From assembly GCF_900074915.1 (NCBI RefSeq), contig NZ_LT222319.1:2885001-2949000 (forward strand): a stretch of DNA of 64,000 bases. Direction: 5' to 3'. A program made the translations under genes and the position numbers. The first letter of the stretch is position 1, and every line of letters starts with the position of its first letter. The stretch comes from Pseudomonas cerasi (GTDB taxonomy: Bacteria; Pseudomonadota; Gammaproteobacteria; Pseudomonadales; Pseudomonadaceae). This document shows, in pieces, positions 18,876 through 27,907 of the stretch. The notes beneath the pieces were generated by a model. The model searched no databases, was not told the DNA's origin, and saw only the letters and a program-made list of their open reading frames with translations.

Positions 18876-19857
18876 AGCGCGCCCCCCGCCGAACCAGCGC
18901 AATGAAAAACGGCGCACCAAACAGCGCAGTCATTACACCCACCGGCACTTCCTGAGGGACAATCACCACTCGTGCCAGGGTGTCGGCCAGCAACAACAGC
19001 GTCGCGCCCAGCAACGCACAGCCGGGCAGCAGCCAGCGATGGTCGATGGACAGCGTCTTGCGCACCATGTGCGGCACCAGCAGACCGATGAAGCCGATAC
19101 TGCCCGCCAGCGCCACGGCGCTGCCTGCCAGGGCAATGATCACCACGCTCATCATCAGACGAATCAGCCCCGTACGCTGTCCCAAAGCCGTCGCGATGGA
19201 TTCCCCGGTGTTGAGCACGTTGACCTGCCCCGCCAGCACCAGTGCGCCGACAAGCCCCATGACCACGCAGAAGAGCAGCGGCGCAGCAGTGCTCAGTTCG
19301 CGCTCCGACAAGGAGCCAGCCAACCAGAACAGCACGGTATCCAGACCGTCCTGATTGACCACCAGCAAGGCCTGACTGAACGCGGTAAACAAGGCAGTGA
19401 TCGCTGCGCCAGCCAATACGATGCGCAATGGATTGAGGCTGCCCTGCCCCCGGTTGCCGATGACCCAGACGATCGTGCCCGCCACCGCAGCGCCGATGAA
19501 CGCGCACCACAGCCATTGGCTCATGGACGACAGTGAAAGCAGCGACGAACAGGCGATGATGGCAAACGTCGCGCCAGCATTGATACCGAACAGGCCAGGC
19601 GACGCCAGCGGATTGCGCGTCAGCGCCTGCATCAGCGCCCCGGCAACCGCCAGACTAGAGCCTACTGCGACGGCCATCAGGGTGCGTGTCAGCCGTGTGT
19701 CGAGCAGCACGTGCTCGATAGCGCTCAGCGCATCGGGCTGCCAGGCACTTCGCACAATGGCAGCGGGCGATATCCAGGTGGCCCCGGTGGCCAGACTCAA
19801 CCCCATGCACGCTACCAGTACCAACAGCCCCAGGCCCAGTTTTACCGCAGCCGTCAT
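18868..19857 (-). CDS. cbrB: Ferric achromobactin permease CbrB (FecCD family)
   Basis: 329 residues, multi-spanning, with the FecCD blocks [16 protein letters not shown] and [13 protein letters not shown]. It is the second permease subunit of the importer. The ATG overlaps the cbrA stop as ATGA. Orientation, spacing and order (binding protein, two permeases, ATPase) match the cbrABCD transporter described for achromobactin in Dickeya. Confidence 0.87.
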   Translation of the reverse strand: MTAAVKLGLGLLVLVACMGLSLATGATWISPAAIVRSAWQPDALSAIEHVLLDTRLTRTLMAVAVGSSLAVAGALMQALTRNPLASPGLFGINAGATFAIIACSSLLSLSSMSQWLWCAFIGAAVAGTIVWVIGNRGQGSLNPLRIVLAGAAITALFTAFSQALLVVNQDGLDTVLFWLAGSLSERELSTAAPLLFCVVMGLVGALVLAGQVNVLNTGESIATALGQRTGLIRLMMSVVIIALAGSAVALAGSIGFIGLLVPHMVRKTLSIDHRWLLPGCALLGATLLLLADTLARVVIVPQEVPVGVMTALFGAPFFIALVRRGARYG

Positions 19858-20759
19858 GAGGCGCTATCCGCCATCGCCACGCGAGCGATTTCATCAAGCA
19901 TGCGGTTGGCGCCCAGAATGCCGCCGGACAGACTCCAGGCGACGGCATCCACGCGCCATACCTGACCGTCGCGTACTGCCCGCAACTGTTGCCAGAACGG
20001 GTTCTGTACCAGCTTGTCGTAAGTGTGTTGCGCGGCGGTGCTGTCCGCGCGCTGAAAGACGAAGAACAGGTCGGCATCGACCACAGGCAAACTCTCTTTA
20101 CTGCTGAGTTTAAGGGACACGCCCGTGGCTTGGCGGGCCGCGGGCGTCCAGGCAAAGCCCAGTTCACTGAGCACCGAGCCAGCAAAGCTGGCCGGCAGAT
20201 AGCTACGGATATGGTCTTCGCGAATGTCGAGCACCGACACGGTGATTGGCCAGCGTCCGGTGAACTTCGCCTGCAACTGGCCACGCAGCGCTGCCACACG
20301 CTGTTGCCATTGCCCGAGCAGCTCGATGGCCAGTTTTTGACGCTGCAGGGCCGCACCCATCATCGCCAGGGTGCGCTTGAATTCGAACACCTCTTCAAGC
20401 ATCAGTACCGTACTGATCTGTTCCAGCAACGGCGCAATGCGCTGATGACGAAAGCGTGAGGCGACGATCAGGTCCGGCTTTAGCAGCACGATATCTTCAA
20501 GGCTCGGCTGGGTTTCCAGACCCACATGCGGTACCGCCGCCAGCGCCGGGCGCAGGTAGCGATACATCGGTTTTTCGCTCCACGAATCCACCACGCCGCA
20601 AGGCGTCACGCCCAGAGCCACGGCAGTATCGGACGCCCCCTGAAACAGGGTGACAACGCGTAGCGGCGCTGCCCGGGCAATGCCAGGCAGTGCCAGTAAC
20701 CCCAGCGAAAGGCGCAACACTGTGCGCCGCGAAGGATGCAGGGTTCGGTCAGGTTGCAC
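19854..20759 (-). CDS. cbrA: Achromobactin-binding periplasmic protein CbrA
   Basis: 301 residues. The N-terminus has a twin-arginine-type signal, [21 protein letters not shown], suggesting Tat export or a basic Sec signal. The mature part is a type III periplasmic binding protein of the FhuD/FecB class ([17 protein letters not shown] near residue 50, [11 protein letters not shown] near 95). It delivers ferric siderophore to CbrB-CbrC. The start lies inside the end of acsA (11-base overlap), so biosynthesis and uptake genes are translationally linked. Confidence 0.86.
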   Translation of the reverse strand: MQPDRTLHPSRRTVLRLSLGLLALPGIARAAPLRVVTLFQGASDTAVALGVTPCGVVDSWSEKPMYRYLRPALAAVPHVGLETQPSLEDIVLLKPDLIVASRFRHQRIAPLLEQISTVLMLEEVFEFKRTLAMMGAALQRQKLAIELLGQWQQRVAALRGQLQAKFTGRWPITVSVLDIREDHIRSYLPASFAGSVLSELGFAWTPAARQATGVSLKLSSKESLPVVDADLFFVFQRADSTAAQHTYDKLVQNPFWQQLRAVRDGQVWRVDAVAWSLSGGILGANRMLDEIARVAMADSAS

Positions 20760-22632
20760 GGCGCAACCTGTGGAACGGGTTGACCACTTCGCCCTTGCCG
20801 AACGGCATGCTGCCCGGACCGCCCGCGCGCTCGATCATGGGTGTCAGCAGAAGTTTCTGCGGCCAGTTGGGGGCTTCGAACAGTTGTTGCCTGATCATGC
20901 CACGCGCCTCGTCGTCAAATTCGATGGTTGTGATCAGATTATCCAGAACATCACGCAATACGGTCCACAGCGCTGTGACAGGCACGTCATACACCTGCGC
21001 CAGCGTATCCATGATTGCCCGCACGTTTACCTGAATACCCAGTGTCTGCAGCCAGAACAGCAAGTCCTCGGGACGGTCATGATAAAGCGTATTGGCATGA
21101 CCTTTCTTGATGCGATACTCCGGATCGTGCATGCCGTTGCGCTCCAGCCAGGGCACGAAAATACGCAACGAGTCGTGGTCACGCAACAACAGCCCTTGCG
21201 CCTGTCCGTCTTTCCAGACCATGACCGCGTTCTGGCCATGCACTTCGCCGAGCATCCCCAGGCGGAACATGCGCAGGTTGATGTCGAAGAAACTGTGGCT
21301 CAACTCGCGAAACAGTGTCAGTACCGAAGCCTGATTGCGCGGCAGGTCGCGATAGTCCATCCACTCGTCGAAGAAATGCCGATTGCTCCCCGGTAGCGGT
21401 GTGCCCAGTGCCGCCATGGGCAACAGGCGGCACTCCGGATCATCGAGCAAGGCGGCCGGATAGCCGCGCACCATCGCCGAAAGATGCCGAGGCCCTTCGT
21501 CGAACAACGTGGCTTGCGGCGGCATGAATGCCCACCATTTGCGCTCGTCGCACAAGTGCAGCGAACGGCCCAGGTTTTGATCCTTGTCGACCACCTGGCG
21601 CAGCAGTTTTTCGCTCAGCCCGCCGTTGATCATTTTGACCGCTGGCAGGTAACGCGAAGCGCCGAGCGAATAAATCGCCATGGGCAGCTTCAGGTAGTCA
21701 GCGCTGTTGAAGCACGGTGTCATCGAACGCAGCGACGAAGTGGCGTGGACCTGCGCCTGATTGAAGTCAAGCCGCTGGCAATCGCCCTTGGCGAACGCAT
21801 CGCCCAGCTGGGCCTGCAGAACATGCTCGAACTGCCACGGGTGAACCGGCAGCGCAACATGGCTGCCGGCAATGCCACGCGCCTGCATCTCCTGGTCAAG
21901 CTCCGCTTGCAGGTGCTCGGGCAGCAGATAGCGGGCCGGAAACGATGCGTTCAAGTCCTTTACGCCGTCGCCGCATTGCAGCAAGGTCTTGTCGACCGCC
22001 ACCCAGTTCAGCGCTACCGGCCGGGCGAACTCGGCCTGGTAGTGTAAGTATTCCTGTTCATTCAAGCCTTGTTTGGCCTTGGCCAGCGGGTGATACGGGC
22101 GATCACGCAGCGACGCCCACTGCTCCATGGTCCTGAAGAAGGTTGCGCCGTCCTGAGCCATCAGGTTTTGCTCGTCGACCTTGTGGTCCAGCGACAGCGC
22201 GGTCTGCCAGACACTGATACGCAATACCTCGAGAAACAGCGCGATACCCTTTTCGTTGTCCTGGCGCTCGCTGTCCTGAAGCAGCGTTGCCTTGCCGGCG
22301 AACACCCACTTCATGAAGTCTTCCGGCGACAACTGCGTCCAGCGCTCGTCCTGTCGCCCCAGTACCGGCGTACCGGGTACTTTTTCCCATTGCTGGGTAA
22401 TACCGGCGCGCAACGCGATGCTGATAAAGCGCTGCTCCGAATCATTGCAGCACCATTCCCAGATTTGCTGCGCACTGCCCTGCTCCACCAGTTGCGGAGC
22501 CTGTGGATGGCGCAGTTGCCATTGGCTGCTGTCCTGCAAACGCAATGGCTCGCGACCAAAGAAATCTTCAGCCAGCAGGCAATCGACCAAATCCTGCATG
22601 ACCAGGTCAGCGGCGAGTGAAGTGAAGTTCAT
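20749..22632 (-). CDS. acsA: NIS siderophore synthetase AcsA (IucA/IucC family)
   Basis: 627 residues, normal for NRPS-independent siderophore synthetases. Family blocks visible: LPVHPWQFEHVLQAQ (about 280), VHATSSLRSMTPCF (about 305-318) in the ATP/carboxylate site, the basic LPAVKMINGGLSEK region and GEVHGQNAVMVW in the C-terminal lobe. It adenylates a carboxylate and condenses it with an amine or alcohol. In the published achromobactin pathway AcsA is a late-acting synthetase; its exact step is taken from the literature, not from this sequence. The ATG follows the acsB stop, with AGGA about 8 bases upstream. Confidence 0.9.
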   Translation of the reverse strand: MNFTSLAADLVMQDLVDCLLAEDFFGREPLRLQDSSQWQLRHPQAPQLVEQGSAQQIWEWCCNDSEQRFISIALRAGITQQWEKVPGTPVLGRQDERWTQLSPEDFMKWVFAGKATLLQDSERQDNEKGIALFLEVLRISVWQTALSLDHKVDEQNLMAQDGATFFRTMEQWASLRDRPYHPLAKAKQGLNEQEYLHYQAEFARPVALNWVAVDKTLLQCGDGVKDLNASFPARYLLPEHLQAELDQEMQARGIAGSHVALPVHPWQFEHVLQAQLGDAFAKGDCQRLDFNQAQVHATSSLRSMTPCFNSADYLKLPMAIYSLGASRYLPAVKMINGGLSEKLLRQVVDKDQNLGRSLHLCDERKWWAFMPPQATLFDEGPRHLSAMVRGYPAALLDDPECRLLPMAALGTPLPGSNRHFFDEWMDYRDLPRNQASVLTLFRELSHSFFDINLRMFRLGMLGEVHGQNAVMVWKDGQAQGLLLRDHDSLRIFVPWLERNGMHDPEYRIKKGHANTLYHDRPEDLLFWLQTLGIQVNVRAIMDTLAQVYDVPVTALWTVLRDVLDNLITTIEFDDEARGMIRQQLFEAPNWPQKLLLTPMIERAGGPGSMPFGKGEVVNPFHRLRRAT

Positions 22633-22635
22633 GGT

Positions 22636-23412
22636 TTATTTTCCTTCTGCTGAATGTTGAGCCAGGCGGGCCTGAAGCGCGCGAAAGGCAATGCCGCGCT
22701 CATCCCCGAGGACAAAGGTGTTGACCCCGCGAGCCTGCCAGCGGGCAGCGTCACCGGGTTGACGAGGGATCGCGCAATAGGCGACGCCTGCCGCGCGGGT
22801 GGCTTGCCAGGTCGCAAGCAACGCGTTTTGTACGTCCGGTTGATCGATCTGCCAGGGCATGCCCAGTGACTGCGACAGGTCTGCCGCGCCTTCAAGAATC
22901 ATGTCCAGCCCCGGCACGCTGGCGATCTCGGCGGCACGTCGCACGCCTTCGGCGCTTTCGATCATCGCCACCACCATGATCTGTTGATTGGCGGCCTCCA
23001 CGTACTGCGCCAGGCTGTGCTTGCCGAAAGAGCCGGGACGTCCGGCATTGAGGCTGCGACGACCCAGCGGGTAGTACTTGCAGGCGGCAATCGCATCTGC
23101 CAACTGCTCAGGGCTCTCGATCATCGGCAGGACGATGCCCTGCGCGCCGCCATCGAGCAGGCGCAGCAGGGTTTTCGGGTTGAGATCGGCGACCCGCACC
23201 AATGGTGTAAGGCCGTAGCTCTCTGCCACACGGATCATGTTTTCCACGGTTTCCGGGTTGATCAGGACGTGCTCCATGTCGATGATCACGAAGTCGAACC
23301 CGGCTTCAGCGATCAACTCGATGGCGGCCGGGGCCGGGATCGAACTGATCACCCCGTGTGCCGGCTGTCCGTCCGCAACTCTGCTTTTGAGCGCATTGGT
23401 CCTCAGCATCAT
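22636..23412 (-). CDS. acsB: HpcH/HpaI-family aldolase AcsB
   Basis: 258 residues. Class II pyruvate-dependent aldolase fold: FVIIDMEHVLIN, the loop GAQGIVLPMIE and MVVAMIESAEGV, with the metal ligands Glu and Asp in the expected places. In achromobactin clusters AcsB is thought to supply a citrate or 2-oxoacid precursor; the precise reaction is not settled as far as I know. The start overlaps the acsC stop (ATGA). Confidence 0.87.
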   Translation of the reverse strand: MMLRTNALKSRVADGQPAHGVISSIPAPAAIELIAEAGFDFVIIDMEHVLINPETVENMIRVAESYGLTPLVRVADLNPKTLLRLLDGGAQGIVLPMIESPEQLADAIAACKYYPLGRRSLNAGRPGSFGKHSLAQYVEAANQQIMVVAMIESAEGVRRAAEIASVPGLDMILEGAADLSQSLGMPWQIDQPDVQNALLATWQATRAAGVAYCAIPRQPGDAARWQARGVNTFVLGDERGIAFRALQARLAQHSAEGK

Positions 23413-25274
23413 TGCGGCCTGTAGGTATGCAGTGGGTTAGGTACCGAGCGGAAGCGGCGCTCACCATCTCCCAACAGGCGGCGCTTGGTCAGCTCTTCGA
23501 CTTCGTACGAGGGCGCAAACACGTCAAACAGCCCGAAACGGTCGCGGTGCTGCGGGTGAGCCTGCTGATAGTCAAGAATGACGTCGGCGGTCATCTGCCA
23601 GAACAGTGCTTCGTCCAGCTGGTATTGCTGGCGCAGGAAAATCGCCATTTCGGCCAGGCAGATGAAGAAGAAACAATCGCAGGAAAAGTCGCGCACCGCG
23701 TTGACGTCGTCGGTAATGATGAACGAGTTGCGGTTGAGCTTTGCGTGGCTGGCGGGCAGCGGCACCAGCTCCGGGCACAGCTCGGGACGTCCGAGGTGCG
23801 CGGGTGAATAACGCACGCCGTCATGGAAGTCCTTGAGGGCGATGCGCTGCGGCCAGCCCTGCTTGAGGATCAGCACGATGTTCTGGCCGTGGGACTCCAT
23901 ACCGATGCCTTCGGCATAGAGCATGTGAATGATCGGCGGCACCGTGACCTGCAGCAGTTGCCGGGTCCACTCCTTGAGCCCGTACTGGCTGACCCATGCG
24001 TCTATGAAAGGCGTCTGCTGGCCATCACCGTAACGATTTTCCACATGGCTGAGGCCGTTGAATGGCACCGCCTGCTCGTCGTCCCGGAGGTATTGATGCA
24101 GGCTTTCCCGCCAAATCGCACCTAGCGTGCCGTAGGTCTGCGCCGAACGTGATTCCGGCAGATGGCGGTAATCGAAACTCACCCCCGCCACCTCACCGAG
24201 AATCACGAAATCCAGCGCGCGAGCGGTGCTGTCGGTTGCGATCAACTGGTGCAGCCAATCGGTGATGATCGGGCCGTTCAACACCGTGTGACGCGCCAGA
24301 ATCCGCATGCTGGAGGTATTGGTCATGCTCATCGCCAGCTTGACGTATGGGCGCTGTGGCTGACTGGCGTTGGCCAGCGTGCGAATCGACTGCTGAGCCT
24401 TGTAGCGATCGGTCGAGGTGCCCAGATAAATCAGCTCGCCGCTGGCCAGTTCCGGGTAGAAAGTCGACACCGTGACGTTGTCCCACTGCCACGGATGCAC
24501 CGGCATCAGTTGATAGTCGTCGATGGACTTGCCCTGCGCGGCCAGTTCTCGAGTTATTTCCTGCCAGCGCTGTGTACCCAGCTCCTGACGGATGAACGCC
24601 TGAAAATCCATGCTCCGCGAGTGGCCGACCGAGGCGCTGGACTTCGCCACGGCCAGCCAGACCACCGCGAAAGGTGTGGCAAATTCTGGCCCGTAGTGGC
24701 GGTTGTCCGTCAGGGAAAAGCCGATCCGCGACTTGTAGCACGGGTGATAGCTGTGGGCGTCCATGAAGTGCTGCTCCAGCGCATCGACATCCAGCTGATG
24801 CGCTGGCCTGGCGGGCTGATACCCCTGATTACGGGCCTGCAGGTCCTTGAGCTGGGTCTGTTCGATTTCCTGGATGAAGCGCGTCAGGTGCGGGCTGTCC
24901 TTGAACGGGCTGAGCAGCTCGGTCAACGCCAGATGCAGATCCGGCACGCTGCGTTCGCCGGTACTGTCCACCCGCTCAAGCGTGGCGTGATCGAGGCGGA
25001 TCAGCTCAAAGCTGGTGCTTAGCAGGCCCTCGCAGTGGTATTCCACACCGCCACTGACGGCCACGGCAAAACGATGCCGATGATCATCCAGCGGCTCACA
25101 GCGGTAAGGCAGCGCCGCCTCGTACAGCAGGGTTTGCAGCAACTGGCCGATCACGCGGCGTTGCACTTGCTGATAGCGCTCGGCGCTGACGTGGGCCAGC
25201 CAGGCACCCGTACCCGTTGTTGTATTTGTCGTTGTCGAAGCGGCGTTACGTTGCAGCGGTAAAGGGGTAGCCAT
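23409..25274 (-). CDS. acsC: NIS siderophore synthetase AcsC
   Basis: About 621 residues. I prefer ATG 25274 because GAGGT lies 6 bases before it, while the ATG at 25280 is directly against that site. IucA/IucC-family blocks: LMPVHPWQWDN (about 265), KLAMSMTNTSSMRIL (about 310) and MESHGQNIVLILK in the C-terminal lobe; a FhuF-like C-terminal extension is typical. It catalyses one of the three ATP-dependent condensations that join 2-oxoglutarate, diaminobutyrate, citrate and ethanolamine units. It sits between the exporter and acsB in an almost gapless operon. Confidence 0.9.
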   Translation of the reverse strand: MATPLPLQRNAASTTTNTTTGTGAWLAHVSAERYQQVQRRVIGQLLQTLLYEAALPYRCEPLDDHRHRFAVAVSGGVEYHCEGLLSTSFELIRLDHATLERVDSTGERSVPDLHLALTELLSPFKDSPHLTRFIQEIEQTQLKDLQARNQGYQPARPAHQLDVDALEQHFMDAHSYHPCYKSRIGFSLTDNRHYGPEFATPFAVVWLAVAKSSASVGHSRSMDFQAFIRQELGTQRWQEITRELAAQGKSIDDYQLMPVHPWQWDNVTVSTFYPELASGELIYLGTSTDRYKAQQSIRTLANASQPQRPYVKLAMSMTNTSSMRILARHTVLNGPIITDWLHQLIATDSTARALDFVILGEVAGVSFDYRHLPESRSAQTYGTLGAIWRESLHQYLRDDEQAVPFNGLSHVENRYGDGQQTPFIDAWVSQYGLKEWTRQLLQVTVPPIIHMLYAEGIGMESHGQNIVLILKQGWPQRIALKDFHDGVRYSPAHLGRPELCPELVPLPASHAKLNRNSFIITDDVNAVRDFSCDCFFFICLAEMAIFLRQQYQLDEALFWQMTADVILDYQQAHPQHRDRFGLFDVFAPSYEVEELTKRRLLGDGERRFRSVPNPLHTYRPQ

Positions 25275-25295
25275 GTTCATACCTCGAACGAAAAA

Positions 25296-26702
25296 TTATC
25301 GGGGTTCGACCGCGTCGGGCTGGGCCTCGGCGCGCTCGTCGTTAAGGGGGAAACGCCAGGCACAGGGCAGTGCCAGCAGGATCAGCAGGCCGGTGGCGAT
25401 GAACACTTCGCTGATGGCCGAAGGCGTGGCGGCCGGTCCCGCAGTGTTCAGGCGAAATTCCAGCCACAGCGAGGCGATGACAATTGCCAGCGACGCCACA
25501 AGACGGCGGGAAATGTTGTTCATCGCGGCGCCCTGAGTGACCATCGGCTCGGGCAAGGCATTGAGCCCAGCCGTGGTCACCGGCATGTAGGAGAGCCCGA
25601 GACCAGCGCCACGAATCATCATCAGCACGAACACCACGCCGATTGCGGCATCGGCCTTGAGCATGCCCAGCGCCAGGGTCGAAACGCCGGTCAACAGCAG
25701 GCCGACGGCGACGACGGTGCGCGGGCCATGGCGGTCCAGTGCCTTGCCGCCCCACTGCCCGAACAGGCTCGCGAAGCTGGCGGTACACAGCAGCGCCAGG
25801 CCGGTCCAAATCGGGTTGTAGCCCAGCACGCTCTGCACCAGCAGCGGCAACAGCACCAGACACTCGAACATGCCGACCGATTGCACCACGGCGATGATCA
25901 CGCTCAGACGATAACCGCGCAGGTTGAACAGGCGCAGATTCAGCAGCGGTGCCTGGCGACTCAACTCGACGCGGACGAACGCCAGCAGACAAGCCACCGC
26001 GACCAGCACCATGGCCTGATTGACTGGGTCGAGCAGAGCCTGAGCATGGTGCATGCGGCTGATGGCGATCATCAGCAAGCCAATGCCCGACGCCACCAGC
26101 AGGTAGCCGATCAGGTCGAACGGCTTGCGCTCGGCAGGCTCGGAGTCCGGCAGCACGCCGACGCCCAGCAACAGTGCCAGCAGACCAATGGGCACATTCA
26201 TCAGGAACAGTGAGCGCCAGCTGAACCACTCCAGCATCAGGCTGCCACACAGCGGACCAAGCGCCGGTGCGAGCATTACTGCTGCGCTCCAGAGCCCGGT
26301 TACCCTGCCCCGTTCGTGCTTTTCATACACCGAGAAGATGATCGCCAGCGACAACGGGATCATCAGCCCGCTGGCAATGCCCTGTACCACCCGTGCGGTG
26401 ATCACCAGTGCGATGGAGTCGGCCAGCGCGCCCAACAGCGAACCGCCGATGAACAGCGCCACACCCCACAGATACAGGCGTTTGCGTCCGATGCGCTGAC
26501 TGAGGAAGCTGGTCAGCGGCATGGTCATGCCCATGCTGGTCATGAACCCGGCGACAATCCAGGTGGCCAGCAGCGGGCCGATCCTGAACGCATCCATAAA
26601 GGTCGGCAGCGCCGGGTTAAGCGAACTGTTGCTCAGGCTGACCGTCAGCGTACCGAGCAGCACGTTGAACACCACCCAGCGGCGTGGGACGTTGAAACTC
26701 AT
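25296..26702 (-). CDS. yhcA: MFS exporter, probable achromobactin efflux (YhcA)
   Basis: 468 residues, 14-helix DHA2-type major facilitator. It has the motif-A-like loop SQRIGRKRLYLWG (about 67-80), the motif-C-like GPLCGSLMLEW and a second-half loop with the conserved basic residues. Its place between the acsE and acsC genes, with ATG overlapping the acsE stop, matches the MFS gene of achromobactin loci in Dickeya and P. syringae, where it is the proposed siderophore exporter. Other substrates cannot be excluded from sequence. Confidence 0.85.
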   Translation of the reverse strand: MSFNVPRRWVVFNVLLGTLTVSLSNSSLNPALPTFMDAFRIGPLLATWIVAGFMTSMGMTMPLTSFLSQRIGRKRLYLWGVALFIGGSLLGALADSIALVITARVVQGIASGLMIPLSLAIIFSVYEKHERGRVTGLWSAAVMLAPALGPLCGSLMLEWFSWRSLFLMNVPIGLLALLLGVGVLPDSEPAERKPFDLIGYLLVASGIGLLMIAISRMHHAQALLDPVNQAMVLVAVACLLAFVRVELSRQAPLLNLRLFNLRGYRLSVIIAVVQSVGMFECLVLLPLLVQSVLGYNPIWTGLALLCTASFASLFGQWGGKALDRHGPRTVVAVGLLLTGVSTLALGMLKADAAIGVVFVLMMIRGAGLGLSYMPVTTAGLNALPEPMVTQGAAMNNISRRLVASLAIVIASLWLEFRLNTAGPAATPSAISEVFIATGLLILLALPCAWRFPLNDERAEAQPDAVEPR

Positions 26703-27907
26703 TGGCGAACCCGTTCACCGTTGCGCACGAAGTGCTGTGACGGTCGTGGATGGCAGAGAAAGTCGGCATGGGAGATGTTGTAGCCATAGGCTCCCGCCAG
26801 CGGCAGGACCAACAGGTCACCAATGTTCACACCTTTGAGTGGCTGGCGACGGCTCAGCACATCCTTGGGCGTGCACAGCTGCCCGACAATGGTGTAAGCC
26901 TGCTCTGACGACTCAGTGCTCTGCGGTGCATTCGGCAGGTGGATCACCGGATGGTCATGGCTTTGCGCGACCGGCAGGCGAAACTGGTGAGTACCGCCTC
27001 GACAGACCAGAAAATGCTCGCCGTGGCTGGTTTTGCTGTCCAGCACCTCGATGGCGTAATAGCCGCAATAGGCACTGATGAAGCGTCCCGGCTCGAAGCG
27101 CAGGATCGGCGCGTCGTGCTGCTCGCCCAGGCGTTTTTCCAGATAACGGCACAGCCGCTGCCAGTCGAACTGCTGACTGTTGAGGTAATCGACGCCAATA
27201 CCGCCGCCGACGTTGAAATGGGTGAGTTGGCTCGGATCGCGGGCCAGAGCCTTCCATTCCTGCCAGCGCTGCAGGTAGAAATCGAGCAGTTGCTCATGAC
27301 GTTCAACCGACATCTGATGCGACATGGCGTGTACGTGGAAGCCCTTGAGCGTCAGGTGACTGGCGTTGTCCACGCGTCTGACCGCCTCGGCCAGATCGGC
27401 TTCGTCAATCCCGAACGGTGTCGCGGTACCGGCCATCGCCAGCCTGCTCGATTGCGCAGCGGGCAGTTGCGGGTTGATGCGCAGGAACACCGGCTGCACG
27501 CGCCCCGCTTGTTCTGCCAACTGTTGCAGACGCGCGATTTCGTTGAGGCTCTCCAGGTGGATGGCTTCAACCTTGTTCAGCAACGCCGAACGCAGATCGG
27601 AATCAAGTTTGCCCGGGCCCGAGAACACGTAGGGCTTGCGTGTCGGACAGGCAATCACCCGCTCGATCTCGCCCCCAGAGGAAATTTCAAAGCCACTGAC
27701 CAGCGGGGCCAGGGTTTCCAGCATCAGCGCTTCGCTGTTGGCCTTGATCGCGTAATACAGCTCGACACCGGCGGGCAGCGCCGCCATGACTTCACTGACA
27801 TGCTGCTGCAACGCGTCCAGATCGTAGACAAAGGCCGCCAGTGGGTCGGTTTCCAGCGCCCGAACCTCCTTGATGGCCGCCAGTACGGTTTCCGGCACCT
27901 TATGCAT
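26699..27907 (-). CDS. acsE: PLP-dependent decarboxylase AcsE (serine to ethanolamine)
   Basis: About 402 residues from ATG 27907, overlapping the acsD stop by 8 bases; the longer ORF to 28006 runs inside acsD. Fold type III (alanine racemase-like) decarboxylase: the PLP lysine is in YYAIKANSEAL, the phosphate loop in GGGIGVDYL, and the second-subunit active-site Cys-Asp pair in CTPKDVL. Related enzymes decarboxylate diaminopimelate, ornithine or siderophore precursors. For achromobactin the literature assigns AcsE to making ethanolamine from serine for AcsD to use. Confidence 0.87.
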   Translation of the reverse strand: MHKVPETVLAAIKEVRALETDPLAAFVYDLDALQQHVSEVMAALPAGVELYYAIKANSEALMLETLAPLVSGFEISSGGEIERVIACPTRKPYVFSGPGKLDSDLRSALLNKVEAIHLESLNEIARLQQLAEQAGRVQPVFLRINPQLPAAQSSRLAMAGTATPFGIDEADLAEAVRRVDNASHLTLKGFHVHAMSHQMSVERHEQLLDFYLQRWQEWKALARDPSQLTHFNVGGGIGVDYLNSQQFDWQRLCRYLEKRLGEQHDAPILRFEPGRFISAYCGYYAIEVLDSKTSHGEHFLVCRGGTHQFRLPVAQSHDHPVIHLPNAPQSTESSEQAYTIVGQLCTPKDVLSRRQPLKGVNIGDLLVLPLAGAYGYNISHADFLCHPRPSQHFVRNGERVRQ